DNA of 64,000 nucleotides, from assembly GCF_000219625.1 (NCBI RefSeq), contig NC_018200.1, positions 372,001 through 436,000 of the forward strand, written 5' to 3'. The notes beneath the pieces are model-generated. The model was not told the origin of the DNA. It did not search any database and saw only the letters and a list, made by a program, of their open reading frames with translations. The stretch is from Zymoseptoria tritici IPO323 (taxonomy: Eukaryota > Ascomycota > Dothideomycetes > Mycosphaerellales > Mycosphaerellaceae). Both the position numbers and the translations under genes were made by a program. Positions 23,620 to 34,324 of this stretch are shown one piece after another (the stretch's first letter is position 1; every line of letters begins with the position of its first letter).

Positions 23620-24363
23620 CGAAGAGAACCCCTCTTCCCGACCCGCAATCACCACAGCCACAGTACCGACATCGAAATCCTGCAATTCGCCGGCCGACAA
23701 GCTTGTCTCAAACGGGGTCTCACTCCAGCAACGCCGTGGAATGTTGGAAGACCGAGAGTCAAGTTGGGGTTTTTGACGGAGAGTCCAGCGAGGAAGGGGT
23801 GGGGGGAGGGTATGAGACGGGTCTTCGGCGGGAGGAGGGAAGAGAGTGGGCTTGGAAGTGAAGAGCGGGACGAGCAAGGGGTTCAGGTTGAGGATGATGA
23901 ATTTGAGGACGCGGTTGTTGTCTTGGGTGGAGATAAGGCTTCACGCCGGAAGAACACTCGGCCGAGTTCAAACTCGACGTCTGTATCCGAGGAGGAAGGG
24001 GGAAGGACCGTCAAGACAGCGAAGGTCGTTCGTCCGAGCGAAGGCGTTGTGGTTTCCGGACGGACCTTACCAAAGATTGCGCGACTTCCGCCGTCGAGAC
24101 GGAATGTTGCCATGCTCGACGCAGCGCCGCCGCCGACGAGCACCATACAGTCGCCACGCTTCAGCCCTGGTCCTGTCCCGAAAGTGCGTGGCAGCAGTCG
24201 CTTGCGGTTACGACTCATCTCCAAGTTCTCGAAGGCAATTCCGTCAGGATCCGACACTCTTGCTAGGAAGTTCGGTAACGTTCCGACTACCTGCACGTCC
24301 AGATGGCGAAACTGGCACTCCGGGATCCTCGCGTCTCCTCTCGGATCGACTGGCCACAGATAG
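23620..24363 (+). CDS. Open frame of 247 codons, unknown, probably part of a relic
   Basis: The frame is open from 23620 to TAG at 24361-24363 with no ATG at its left end, so it is likely an internal piece. It reads TDIEILQFAGRQACLKRG, then VKLGFLTESPARKGWGEG, then an acidic VEDDEFEDAVVV, then KTAKVVRPSEG and a basic SSRLRLRLIS tail. Composition (mixed charged and disordered) supports coding on this strand rather than the long antisense frame 23883-24497. No family recognised. It may continue the gene broken by the retroelement on its left. Confidence 0.45.
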   Translation, partial: RREPLFPTRNHHSHSTDIEILQFAGRQACLKRGLTPATPWNVGRPRVKLGFLTESPARKGWGEGMRRVFGGRREESGLGSEERDEQGVQVEDDEFEDAVVVLGGDKASRRKNTRPSSNSTSVSEEEGGRTVKTAKVVRPSEGVVVSGRTLPKIARLPPSRRNVAMLDAAPPPTSTIQSPRFSPGPVPKVRGSSRLRLRLISKFSKAIPSGSDTLARKFGNVPTTCTSRWRNWHSGILASPLGSTGHR

Positions 24364-25338
24364 AGACCTGCAGAGGTCTCGGAGGTACGACTGGAGCCCG
24401 CTAGAAGGGACGTCTGGCTGGAATCAACTCTACAACGACAGGACATCTGCTGTATATGCACCCCAATCAATTCCCACCACAATTCTCGGATCACCAAGAG
24501 GCTAGGCTGCTACAGCCTCTGATTCAACTCAGGAACGTCGCATGCGGGATGTCTCAGTCGCCCGTCCGAAGGCCACTCACTCAGCGGCAACGATACATCT
24601 GCCTACTATTGGCATTTTCTGGCCCAGGACACCAGTGGCAGTCGGCTCGATGTCGAGCACATTGAAGTCGAAGAGTTGTGGAATTTACCTTAGAAGATCC
24701 AGCGCAAATCATGGAAGACGATATCACCGATGTGGTGATTATGGTCCGGTACAGACCATGGCAGGCGATGAGGTACTGGCGTTAAACAAGAGAAGTACGC
24801 CGCGCATCGTTGCTAGCGGGACGGACACTTATACGTCTGAGGCGGCGCATGCGCAGGAGACAGCTTTCGTGGGAGTGGTTCATGACAGCAGCGTAGAAAT
24901 CTGCGGCGGATATAAAGTAGTGGTCGTCCACGCTTTCTGCCTCTCCATCTTGAAATGCGTATCCGTCAGGCATGACCTTTGCTTTTGCTTGCGGGACCGA
25001 CGGGGCATCACTCCTTTTGCTTGGTAACTGATTGTGTGCCGCCATGTGATGATCAAGCGTGCTGTGTGCGCCAACTACTACTATTCTTTAGACCGAACTT
25101 CTGCTTTTGCACTATAAGCTTCATTATTGTTACTCTCCACTCTCTTCCTAAATGTAGTTGAAGCCTGAAAGCATGCGCAGATTCATCCCGTGTTCCGATC
25201 CGCAGCAGTCTACCGATTAAGACTCGGGAGTAATGTGGCAATGGCCGCCATCTACTACAGAGCACTCCCTTAGCCGAATCCTCTCCCAGCTAGATAAATG
25301 TCAGCGAAATGTTCACTGCTCCAAAAGATAGCACGTAC
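24364..25338. other. No gene recognised
   Basis: Short frames on both strands (for example 24542-25027 plus, 161 codons) show no family resemblance and overlap one another. I see no repeat structure here. Confidence 0.3.
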
Positions 25339-26076
25339 CTATCGCCTCATACTCGTCCTACACCGTTCTGGTGACGGACTTTTTGCCGACCGAAATCTTA
25401 TCCGCAGATTCCTCGACGTTAGTCTATTAGCAGATTCCTCCTCAGGTTCCTCCTCGTCAACAGCTTCATCGTCCTCGCCGCGAACTAAGCTGACTTTGCG
25501 TTCCTCCTCTTTAGAATAGACCAGCTTATGCTTATTGTCCTCGCGCACCATTTCCGCTTTCATTTGACCGAGCGGAGCGAAGGCCTCCGTAAGAGTGGCT
25601 CTTGTTTGGTCCACCTGGCCGAACAGTTCCTTGACACGGTCGATGTCCACCCCCACAAAATTCCCTTTATTATCCAACCATTCGATGACATCGTACCTCT
25701 CCAGACCATAGTCGATCATGCCGAGACCAATTGGGCTGTCGTACTTGTCGCCCTGTTCTGGGTCATCTGTGTCCAACTCCGACTCGCTTCTATCCTTATC
25801 GTTTCTATACTTATCGTCTGTGGCCGCGTCGGTTTCCTCGGAGCAGTCGCTCCTCTCGAAATCGTCGCCCCTCTCGAAATCGTCGCCATACTCTTCAGAG
25901 TCGCTGGACCAGTACTTCGAATTGCTTAGTAGTGAGTGGACCTCGTCCGAAGTGGTCATCTCGTCGCGTTCATCTGCGTTGCTTTCCTCGTTATCTTCCT
26001 CGTCTTCCTCTACGCCATCGCCCTTTGGGGCTCTCGTCACGGATTGCGGAGACGTGGGATGACGCATCGTCATCAC
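25339..26076 (-). CDS. Acidic hypothetical protein, 245 aa, apparently intact
   Basis: An uninterrupted frame starts with ATG at 26074-26076 and ends at 25339. Residues 1-110 are strongly acidic and disordered (EEDEEDNEESNADERDE), with a duplicated GDDFER unit near residues 66-77. Residues 115-190 look folded (GLGMIDYGLERYDVIEWLDN, then VDIDRVKELFGQVDQTRATL). The C-terminus alternates acidic and basic stretches and ends RRSAKSP-like. There is no signal peptide or membrane segment. It stands out because its frame has no RIP-type stops while nearly every neighbour does. Family unknown. Confidence 0.55.
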   Translation of the reverse strand: MMTMRHPTSPQSVTRAPKGDGVEEDEEDNEESNADERDEMTTSDEVHSLLSNSKYWSSDSEEYGDDFERGDDFERSDCSEETDAATDDKYRNDKDRSESELDTDDPEQGDKYDSPIGLGMIDYGLERYDVIEWLDNKGNFVGVDIDRVKELFGQVDQTRATLTEAFAPLGQMKAEMVREDNKHKLVYSKEEERKVSLVRGEDDEAVDEEEPEEESANRLTSRNLRIRFRSAKSPSPERCRTSMRR

Positions 26077-27580
26077 GGCCTCTCGGGGGAAGCCGGCGAG
26101 TTCAAAGGCACGAGGTGGAAGAGCAAGGTGGGAAGAGGCAGGTGAATAGGATAGTTATAAGAGGAGAATGACTTTGACGGGAGGCTACGACAGCATTAAA
26201 CCAAACGCGCCACTGCCGTGAGCGTCCACCCATCATCCATCTTCAGAGAGCCAACGCTTGATCCGACACAACTACCGCGAGCTCGCGAAGAACAAAGAGA
26301 CCCAAATTCTCTCACGTATAAAGAACGACCGTTGCAGCAAAGGGAAAATGAATGTTGACGAAGCTCATCTTCAGTCCAAGCCGCCACCAACACAGTGGTG
26401 AACAACAACGCTGGCCGAGCCCATGTAGGTAAGAGGAAAGCTAAAGATCGTTCAATTAGTTGAGATGTAATGATGGACAAGAAACGATGGAGGATTTGAA
26501 GCAAGTCCTCGGCATGACGAACCTATTGCGGAAGTCTCATACAACATAGCCACTCGACGCAATACAGACATCATGCAGTAGGTCTGCTGACCTTTGACAT
26601 CGCCGGACAGCACCCGGCTGAGAGGTAAGCATTCGATACACACCCTGCTCCAAGTCCCAATCCTTCGACGCTCCTACGACAAATCTGCCCACCTATCCAC
26701 TTCCTCCGCTCCTGTATCTGTCGCCGCACAATTGGTGGTGAGTCGCATGGTCTTCTTGGCGGACTGTCGGTGTCACCTAGAGGTGCAACGATGGGTCAGG
26801 GGCTTCTATTCCGGTGACAAAAAAGGCATAGTGGTCCTCAGCGGCCTTAGGCTCCGCGATCCGGCAAAATCCTCAGATCGACCGTTCAAGAAAGGTCGAT
26901 GGCGCTAACTCATGCTAAGCGCTCGGTCTGTGGGCGAACTTCTGTAAACGAGGGAGCCGTTGCGGAGCGGGAAAACCTGGAGAAAAGGGAGATGAGCTGT
27001 AGATATGCGTCTTAACTGAGTTGTCGACACTTTCGGACGTCAGGACTTCCAGTCCGTGCGAGGCCGAACATGCTACTGAGGGGCCGTCCGTCCTCGCTCG
27101 CAGGCTTTCAGGAGTTCTAATGAAGCTCGGCTTTTTAATTTGGATCCTTCCCGCCACTCTTACGAGAACCTTTGTATTGGCTCTCTGCTCCTCCGCGCAA
27201 CGACGTTAGTACAGTACTTGTAGTGTCGTGAAAGCTATTACTACTCACTGCGTGAATCTCGCAAGCTTGGAGTTGGCCATGCTTAGTATCGCATCCGAAG
27301 GACTGACATATGTGCCGGACTGCTGTTCTGCTCTGCGATCTGCTCGAGTATTTGTCTGTGCTGTCCGGCGTCTACGGTCTGGTTTTCCTCTCCGCCTATT
27401 ACGAACTTCTAGGTGTTTTGTTGCGTCGCTTGCAGGTTAGTGTCCTTTTCGGCGAGAGCGAAGGCGGTGGAGTGAGACGTGCTAGATAGGCGATTGCGGT
27501 GCTTTGTACGCGGTCCACTCCTCTTCTTAAACGTTGTAGCGCATCATTCCTCACTCGTCAAGAGGACCAACATCATCTTT
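26077..27580. pseudogene. Degraded coding pieces, unknown
   Basis: A minus-strand coding-like stretch lies near 27270-27560 (EKDTNLQATQQNT, then EENQTVDAGQHRQILEQIAE), with TAG/TAA codons one step from Gln. Other short frames (26594-26908 plus) are not convincing. It is probably the 3' part of the minus-strand relic at 27825-28604 after frame shifts. Confidence 0.3.
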
Positions 27581-27793
27581 CTATGCCTCTCCTGAATCTT
27601 CAGTCTCTCGACTCGTGACCTCACCCATGGCCTCGGCCTGCTTGGTCGGCTCGTTCCAGCGGATCAACAACAATCCAGCGATCTCATCTTCTTTAATGAC
27701 GGAGGTCGACGCCGGCGCAGCTTTTGGGGATCGGATCGGACCTGGCAATCGGAAAAGGTGGGGGTTGATGTTCCAGGAGTGCTCTTCGACCAA
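27581..27793 (-). pseudogene. Open fragment of minus-strand relic
   Basis: Seventy codons, VEEHSWNINPHLFRLPG then KEDEIAGLLLIRWNEPTK and acidic GEVTSRETEDSGEA. It is coding-like, in a different frame from the relic upstream (27825-28604), and may be its continuation. Unknown function. Confidence 0.35.
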
Positions 27794-27824
27794 GTCTTGG
27801 TCTTCGCTGCGGCGGCAGGGGTCT

Positions 27825-28604
27825 CTAGTCTGGCGGGTTTACCGGCGCCGCGGTAGTAGGTCCCGCGCAGTCTCGTTGTAGCGGAGAATGGGAATGAAAG
27901 AGAGAGGAGGAGGCAGGAGTGAATGCTGTACCAGCAATGCTCTTGATTTTCGATGCGGTGACAATAGTCTTTGGCGGTTTCACCGGCGTCGGGACGATTG
28001 GAGCAGGAGCCTTAGATTGGCACACTACCGCAACGACGATGCTACGCTTCGAGAGAGTGCTGTGACGATAAGACGCCAGCGGCTGCGCGAAAACGGGCGT
28101 AGATTACGCCTTGTCCAGCTCACCAAGCGTCTCGTCGTCGTTTTCAGCCTAGTCCTCCAGCTCAGCGGCCTAGTCTTTCTTCACTTCCCGGTCCTCTTCT
28201 TCTCCCTCTTCTCTGCTGACGCCCTTCTTGGCCAGCTTGTCCTGATACTGCTGCGCGACCTCCTCCGCCAACGCCTTTACCTCCTTCTCCTTGCTTCCCG
28301 TATTGACACCCTTTTTTCCCACGCGATTCTCCATGAAGATCATTCTAACACGGTACGCCATCTCACACGCCATCTCGAACGCCATCTCCAACACCTCTTC
28401 CTCGGTCCTGAAGACTTAATCTGCTCCAACAGGCGACGGAAGCTGGAAGGATCGGGCATGTGGTAACTTCTTGCCATAAGCGGCGAGAATGGCGACTTCG
28501 TGGTCGCGCAGCTTGAGCGCGAACTTGACAACTGGAGTGCCGTTGGACTTGCGCGAGAGGAGCCGGTCCATAGCGAGATTGGTCGTGACGAATGCGGGCG
28601 GCAT
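27825..28604 (-). pseudogene. Gene relic of 260 codons with four C-to-T nonsense codons
   Basis: One continuous frame begins with ATG at 28602-28604 (MPPAFVTTNLAMDRLL) and is interrupted by TAA at 28416-28418, TAG at 28170-28172, TAG at 28149-28151 and TAA at 28104-28106. Each is one C-to-T change from a Gln codon. Between them the protein is coherent: VVKFALKLRDHEVAILAAYG, then a helical EVLEMAFEMACEMAYRVRM, Lys/Glu-rich VKALAEEVAQQYQDKLAKKG, then a Pro/Thr/Ser tail. No family recognised. It lies divergent to the gene starting at 28737, with 132 bp between the start codons. Confidence 0.6.
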
Positions 28605-28736
28605 AGTGGGCGATTGTTGCGGGTTGCTGTTTTCGTCGATGGTCGATGAAGTTGGGCTTCACCTTGAAGGGCAAGAAGCAGCATTTTTCTAAGTAGTTCT
28701 CCAATCTCATAGATTTCGAAGGCTCCCGGTTGAATC

Positions 28737-29117
28737 ATGAAGGCTCTTGATCAAGCAGGCTCCCGGATCACGCAGACGCCTGAATCGCAGCACCACCAGC
28801 GTTCCGCAGGAAGACTGTTCATCAGCAGCAGGTCTCATCTCATCCCACCATCGCTGTCACTGCCGCTGCCGTCGCCGTGCTATTGCTTGGACCGTCTGCC
28901 AAGTCCTCTTCTCCCATCGCTCCAATCCCCTCCGGCATTTCATACCCTCCATCACTCACAGCTATTTCAAGCCGGCATGCATCAGTCCATGGAATCCACC
29001 GCGCAGCTCCACTCGATCGAAGCATCGCAAACTCGGCGGGAAGAGCTCGTACCCGAGCTGGTCAAAGACATGTCGGCGCTGGCTAGAAGCCGTCGAGAAG
29101 AAGAGGTTGCAGTGTAG
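28737..29117 (+). pseudogene. 5' part of plus-strand gene relic
   Basis: ATG at 28737 opens a frame of 126 codons ending EELVPELVKDMSALARSR, then EEEVAV and TAG (29115-29117). The frame stays coding-like beyond the TAG (DEFKSSILDVIGEIMSSSWL), so the TAG is best read as a mutated CAG. It is followed by TGA near 29203. It is divergent from the relic at 27825-28604 and could have shared a promoter with it. Function unknown. Confidence 0.5.
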
Positions 29118-29229
29118 GATGAGTTCAAGTCTTCCATTCTTGATGTGATCGGAGAGATCATGTCGTCGTCATGGCTTGGCATTCAGATCCGGATTGACCA
29201 CTGAACTGCTGTGTTGACCACCTCATCCC

Positions 29230-29980
29230 GCGGAGTCTGCCGATTAAGCCTCCGCCGTCGACGAGGTGGCCGAATCCTCCGCTGACGACGAAATGACCGA
29301 GCAAAAGTGGTCTAGCGATGCCAAAGTCGACCTCATGTCTCCCTCTCTCGAGGAAGACTGGTCCACCGAAGTCGCACATCTTTCCGAAACCTCGATCAAC
29401 GAGTTCACCGCTGAAGACGCCGGCATACGTCGTCAATCGCGCGTCAAGGACCCAGCCGCGCTCGCCGCTCTACGCCGTAGCTCGATGGTGGTCCGAACTT
29501 CAGGGTTTGTTCTTCGCGATTCGGGAGGCACTGAGAGAACAAGGGACTCGGAGACGGCTATCGTGGTTGTTCGCATCGTCGTCGTCGTCGTCGGGTGGAG
29601 AAGGAGAAAAAACTCTGCTCACTGTCATAATCTGTCATCAGAAGTCTATTCCGTACACTCCCATACTGAATGATATACCCCCATTCCCATCATCTCCGTC
29701 ATCTCCTCCAATGACGACGCTTTTGCTGCGAATGGACGTACTTATCCTCACGACCGTGATCGAATACGCGGCTGCGTGGTCGTCGCGTCCTGCGGTTCAT
29801 CATCGACGTTCGATCACCCGACACGGTAGTCCAACAAGCATTTCCATTTCCGCATGGACAATATGCATAACGCGTAATGCTGTCCGACCAGCTCCTCGGA
29901 ATCCTTCCGATGAGCTGGTCGACTGGTATTCTTGCTGGTGGATCTTGTCAGCCAGTAGTGCCTTGGCTTGGTATAACTGA
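29230..29980 (+). pseudogene. Acidic coding piece, likely continuation of 28737 relic
   Basis: In a shifted frame, 29235-29500 reads ASAVDEVAESSADDEMTEQ (after a TAA one step from CAA), then SLEEDWSTEVAHLSETSINE and DPAALAALRRSSM. In the next frame an open stretch to 29980 includes RWWSELQGLFFAIREALREQ. The two may be joined by an indel or an intron. Unknown function. Confidence 0.4.
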
Positions 29981-30071
29981 TCTGTGGTGAGTCGGACTCG
30001 GACTCGGACATCAGGAGAACCCCGGGCCACATGAATGTCATATCATCTCATCATCTCCATTCCAATGAACA

Positions 30072-30431
30072 ATGCAATGCGCCCATTTCCCTCTCATTCC
30101 GATGAGAGGAACAATGCGCTCATCTCTCCCTCCTTCCGATGAGTATTGCGTCATGGGCGGCAACAACAACCACCACGGCGAATCGGCCTACCCCTCAGCC
30201 TCACTGACAACATCAGCTTCCGATTTCGCATCGGCCTGGGAATTAATGTCGGACAGCGACGCGTCATACTCTCCCTCCTCCACCTCGAGCATCTCCTCCG
30301 ACTCCAGCAGGACCACCTCCGATGCATCCTCAGCCTTCCGCATCCGCAGCGCGCGCCTGGAATTGCAAGATCTGGAAAAGGACAACGAGTTGGCCTCCCG
30401 ACTTCCCCTAACCCAGCCCGATGACCGCTAA
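30072..30431 (+). CDS. Ser/Asp-rich open frame, 119 codons, probable N-terminal exon
   Basis: The frame reads SAYPSASLTTSASDFASAWE, then SDSDASYSPSSTSSISSDSS and ends LELQDLEKDNELASRLP. It is a disordered, acidic Ser-rich segment typical of the start of fungal membrane or regulatory proteins. Past the TGA at its end the same frame shows a hydrophobic run (TLAMVAFAALYLVAMV) among further stops. The neighbouring frame carries the relic at 30425-31291. Uncertain. Confidence 0.35.
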   Translation: MQCAHFPLIPMRGTMRSSLPPSDEYCVMGGNNNHHGESAYPSASLTTSASDFASAWELMSDSDASYSPSSTSSISSDSSRTTSDASSAFRIRSARLELQDLEKDNELASRLPLTQPDDR

Positions 30432-31291
30432 CAGCGGACGAGTCGGATCAGATGGACCGCGCTCGGTTGGACATAGACCCTTGCTATGGTGGCTTTCGCT
30501 GCCTTGTACCTCGTGGCCATGGTCTAGCTTTTGCGGTCTCAATGCGACTGTGAATAGACAGAACTGAGCGGTCAGGATTCTTAGAAGGATGGTAGATGTC
30601 TGTCACAGAGCATTGGCGGGAAGTCGTGGCCTGAGCTGTCGTAGCGGTGGGCGTGGTTTCGGCATCGGTCCTCGACAGACTTCACTCCTTGCCGCGGCAG
30701 TTGGGCAGTACCGCTCCTGCGGAGGGCTACGTGACCCTATTGAAAAGTGGTCGGGCACATTGAGAAACGTCTTGGCGATTCGTGCTGCATTCCATTGGGA
30801 CGGTATTTTGACAACGGTCGCTTCCCTTTGCATCTGCCAGTCCACGGCACGGAAAGACAGATCTTTGCAGTCCTGATGCATCTGCCAATGTCGGCAGTCT
30901 CGGTCTAGCGAATGAGCTAATGGCGAATTTCACCACTGCAAAAGGCTACCTGTTCCCACTGAGATGGTGGGATGAGCCGTAGAAGTCGGTAGAGGATGCA
31001 AGTCGTCCATCAAAGGTAGTTGAATCGACGATGAATCTGTGTGCAAAACCTGTGCAACGATCGCTTGATACACTCTCGACTGATGGCCGGATCGGCCCTC
31101 TCGAGCATCGGTGCTTCGCTTTGTTGCATGACAACTTTGATCGGAACCCCGTGGGCACGTTGATGTGAAAGTGTGCATTCTTAGCAGTGCCCGTGCGGTC
31201 TTGGTATGCACTTGCCCAAGCCGGAGCCGGGATGAAGGATATCGCACAGCTCAAGTCGTTTGGACTTGATGACATTGTGCTCGTTCAGTAG
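30425..31291 (+). pseudogene. Gene relic of 288 codons with RIP-type stops
   Basis: One frame is coherent from LTADESDQMDRARLDIDPCY through HWREVV, ASVLDRLHSLPRQLGS, ANELMANFTTAKGYLFPLRW, HRCFALLHDNFDRNPVGTLM and VRSWYALAQAGAGMKDIAQL to TAG at 31289-31291. Internal stops (TGA 30551, TAG 30590, TGA 30632, TGA 30761, TGA 30809, TAG 30986, TGA 31166, all approximate except the last) are each one C-to-T change from Arg or Gln. No domain recognised. Confidence 0.55.
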
Positions 31292-31399
31292 GTCGGGTGT
31301 GAGCTATGCTTCTGCGTTCCCGATAAAAGAGAGCGTGAGCGACACGGTCAAGATGAGACATCATTGTTGTCGTATGATCTATGCACGTTGGGTTCAGTT

Positions 31400-31845
31400 T
31401 CGTCGTTCGACGATCGCAGAGAGGCCATATGATGATTCTCTCAACGTCTCGTCATCTCCGCTCCCAGATTCTCGCCCAGTCGGCATCCGCACGAAGATCA
31501 ACGAGGTTCCATGATGCTTGACCTCCAGCGAACGGCCCGAGAGGACCCGCGAGCTCACCAACGAGCGAAAACGGGGGTATCGCATCGAGTTCGAGAAGGA
31601 GCGAGCGGTTTGGCAGGAGGAGGAGTGGTGGAGAGCGAGAACAAATTCAAGCCAGGCTCGCGAACGGCTGCTCGGTTGACGCCGTGCCCAGGAAGCAATC
31701 ATCGTGGAGGTCACAGAATGTACTCGACCCAGGCGAATTATCAAGGCCTCGTGGTTGGATGCTTTTGGTAACAATCTTGCCACACTTCAGCGCATGGTGC
31801 TTGAGCCATTCTCAATGTCCGAGTACTTCGCCTGGGTCAAATGAC
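31400..31845 (+). pseudogene. Charged coding relic downstream of 30425-31291
   Basis: The frame reads RTKINEVP, TGA, LTSSERPERTRELTNERKRG, then EKERAVWQEEEWWRARTN, RERLLG, TGA, RRAQEAIIVEV and LDAFGNNLATLQRMVLEPFS before the final TGA near 31842. The two internal TGAs fit mutated CGA codons. Strong alternation of charges suggests a helical protein. It is possibly the 3' part of the same gene as 30425-31291, after an intron or shift near 31291-31400. Confidence 0.5.
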
Positions 31846-32138
31846 CTCTTCATCACACTTTGAGCACCATCAGCTGTGCTGTCTCCACGGTGTCGACATG
31901 CACAGCCCAATATTTGCATCAGATTAGTAGGTTGACATGCCATAGTGCTCTGCCGCGGATAACTCACCGCAAACTGAAGACTTTGCTGTCTGGCATCATC
32001 GAACCAGGTGCAAAGGACCTGATCGACAAGGTTGATACTAATCTGCGGGAAGTCGAAGGTGGTGATGGATCTTGGGGCACCCGCCGCGGGATCAGCGCAT
32101 AAACGTGTGCTTGCTTGAGCCTGAAGCATTCAGACCTG
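31846..32138. other. Ambiguous coding pieces on both strands
   Basis: The plus frame 31860-32102 (HRKLKTLLSGIIEPGAKDLI) and the minus frame 31812-32129 (ISINLVDQVLCTWFDDARQQ) both look coding-like over the same DNA. I cannot choose between them. Confidence 0.3.
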
Positions 32139-32144
32139 ACTAAT

Positions 32145-32220
32145 GGGCAGATCTGACCAATAGGTGGGCAGATCTGACCAATAGGTGGGCAGATCTGACC
32201 AATAGGTAGTCAGATCTGAT
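32145..32220 (+). repeat. 21-bp tandem repeat, about 3.6 units
   Basis: GGGCAGATCTGACCAATAGGT starts at 32145, 32166 and 32187; the fourth unit (32208) is degenerate (AGTCAGATCTGATCAAACC). It lies between coding relics, with no gene in it. Confidence 0.9.
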
Positions 32221-33150
32221 CAAACCTACCACCTAGCGACTCCTTCCTTCGGTACATCTCCGTGACAGGCAGAGCCTCGTCCCAAACTTGTGACATGGAC
32301 CACGCGACATTCGATTGGCCGCCGGAAGTCTTCATCGTCCAATATAACCATCGGCTGACGGTTTATTTCTCTGACAAATGGCCGAGACTGATGCCTGCAA
32401 ATTCGACAAATCGATCGTCGAGGGAACTACCGGAAAGGAGGGAGTTGACACGCGGATTTCAGTCGGCAGGTCCGACAAGATCGCCAGCGAAGCTTGCAGA
32501 ATGAAATGAACACCCAAGTCATCACTTATGGGTACCGCGCGTTTTCTGCCCGAGCAGTGAAGAGTCCGATTGACGGGGTAAATGACTGGCGGCTCCTCGT
32601 TTCAATCCAGGTTGGCCGAGTATGGCATGCGTAGATCCAAAGTGGTCCATGTCTTCCCAGAGCGCGATGAGAGCGCTCGGATCCGCAGGGTCAGAGGAAG
32701 AACAGAACGGACTTGACAAGTCCGTTTGATGAAACAGCGAAGGGAGATGCGCAATGTTATACGAGGAGAGAAGCCAAAGCCGAACATTGTTAAGCAGAGG
32801 TCGGGGTGCACCGGTGGCCAAACGTTGGGATGCACCGATGACCAAGATGAATGCTACAGCTCGGAAGTGTGTTTCAACGTGCTGGCTAACACTCCACCCA
32901 ACTCGCTCACGTCGCAAATAACGACACAGAGAGCTGCGTGTCCTGCCGTGACGATGTCGAGGCCGATCAATCTACAAGATACCGTGATTAGATCGACACA
33001 GTCATCCCGCGCCCGTCCTCCGCTGACTGAGGCATTCACTGATCGCCTTCAGCTAATTTCTTGAGCTTTCCAACCGATTTGCGTTCAGGTAGAGCGGTGA
33101 ATTCGTACTTGCTGGGGCCGGGAGTTTGGCGTCAGCTCCATGAACGAAGG
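32221..33150. other. No gene recognised
   Basis: Short, mutually overlapping frames only (for example 32262-32504 plus and 32522-32917 minus). No family resemblance and no repeat. Confidence 0.3.
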
Positions 33151-33154
33151 GAGG

Positions 33155-34300
33155 TCAAAGTTCGGAGACTTGTAACTCTTCCTGTTCAATTTGCTGGCCG
33201 ATGCCGCTGAGCTCCATTAAAGGGAGCTGGGTAAGAGGTGGAAGCGAAACCGGAGGCATGGCAGATGATAAACCTGGATGAACGCGCCTTGCAATTGTAT
33301 CCTGAGCAATGTCATACGGTGCTGGGTATACATGCCTATTTGTCCTTGTGCTAGACTGCAACCGCCCGCTTCCACACATCCTGTCCTTCGTGTACTCATC
33401 TTCCTCCACGTGCGCCGACATCAGTCGAAACGCAGCTGTAGTCCACCCGCAGCCCCATTGACAGCTCTGCCGCTTTCCATGGCCCGCAGCAAAGAGGTTT
33501 GAGGGTGGTTTGTGACATCACACTCAGCCTCTGTATCCTGTCTTGGACACATCCTTTCCCATCTCTTAGAAGGGCGCCGTGAAGCCGTCTGCTTGCAGAA
33601 CGCGGCCAGTACGTCTTCGCCGTTGAGGATCAACGTGCGTGCTCCGTGAGGGTGAATTATCGACAAAGCGGGTTCGTAATGGGCCGCAAGCTCTGTAAAT
33701 CGAGTGGTCGAAGACGCGGTGGGTGTATAGCCGGGCCTTGCCAGTTGCTCGTACATCTTGGTCGGGCATCCGGGAATTTTCCAGTGGCGGTCAGTGGTGT
33801 GATTGGCATGAAAAGGCAGACAGGCGCTTTACAGGCTGAGAATCTTGCCAGTGGTCTGTGAAGCCGAATATGCCGTGGGCGTCGCAGCTGACCGTCGGCC
33901 AGGACAGTCGGTCATTGGTGGGAGAGTCGCCGTTGAGTGCTTGCATATCGTACGGGCGTAGTACTATGCCTTGCCGGGGATGCGGAGGGTATAAGGGCTG
34001 GAGAAGTCGGCGATGAGGGATTTCGTCATGGGCGCGGAGCGGGAGAGCTATAGGACGGGGGAGTGGATCGTGCACGTGGGAGGTGAGATTGCCGGCTGAG
34101 TCCAAGGCAACACCGTCGTGTAGACTTGGAGAATGAGGACGCCGGGTGTGGTCCGTGTGGCCGACCAGAGAGTGTTGCCATCAGAGGACCGCATCTTCTT
34201 GAGGTCATCGCCGTTGCTGTTGATCCGAGAGAAACATCAGCAGAGCCCGAGCTCGTCACACCATTGTTGCCATCTGCGTCCACTCTGCAAGTGACATCTG
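33155..34300 (-). pseudogene. Minus-strand coding relic, unknown
   Basis: Successive minus-strand pieces in different frames look coding: 34026-34283 (TSSGSADVSLGSTATAMTSR), 33791-34105 (RPYDMQALNGDSPTNDRLSW), 33421-33756 (FTELAAHYEPALSIIHPHGA, then LILNGEDVLAAFCKQT) and 33155-33421 (MSAHVEEDEYTKDRM). Frame changes may be introns or indels. No domain recognised. Confidence 0.4.
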
Positions 34301-34324
34301 TCGGTAGTCACATCGAGCCTTTCG

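Noticed and set aside
23883..24497. Open minus-strand frame of 204 codons
   Set aside because: It is antisense to the better plus-strand frame 23620-24363, which has the more protein-like charged composition.
29885..29925. 10-bp inverted repeat CGACCAGCTC / GAGCTGGTCG as a regulatory palindrome
   Set aside because: Short, single, inside degraded coding sequence, with no second copy or context.
30603..31275. Minus-strand open frames over 30.6-31.3 kb
   Set aside because: The plus-strand frame is coherent over 288 codons once C-to-T stops are allowed, so the minus frames are taken as shadows; this is a judgement, not proof.
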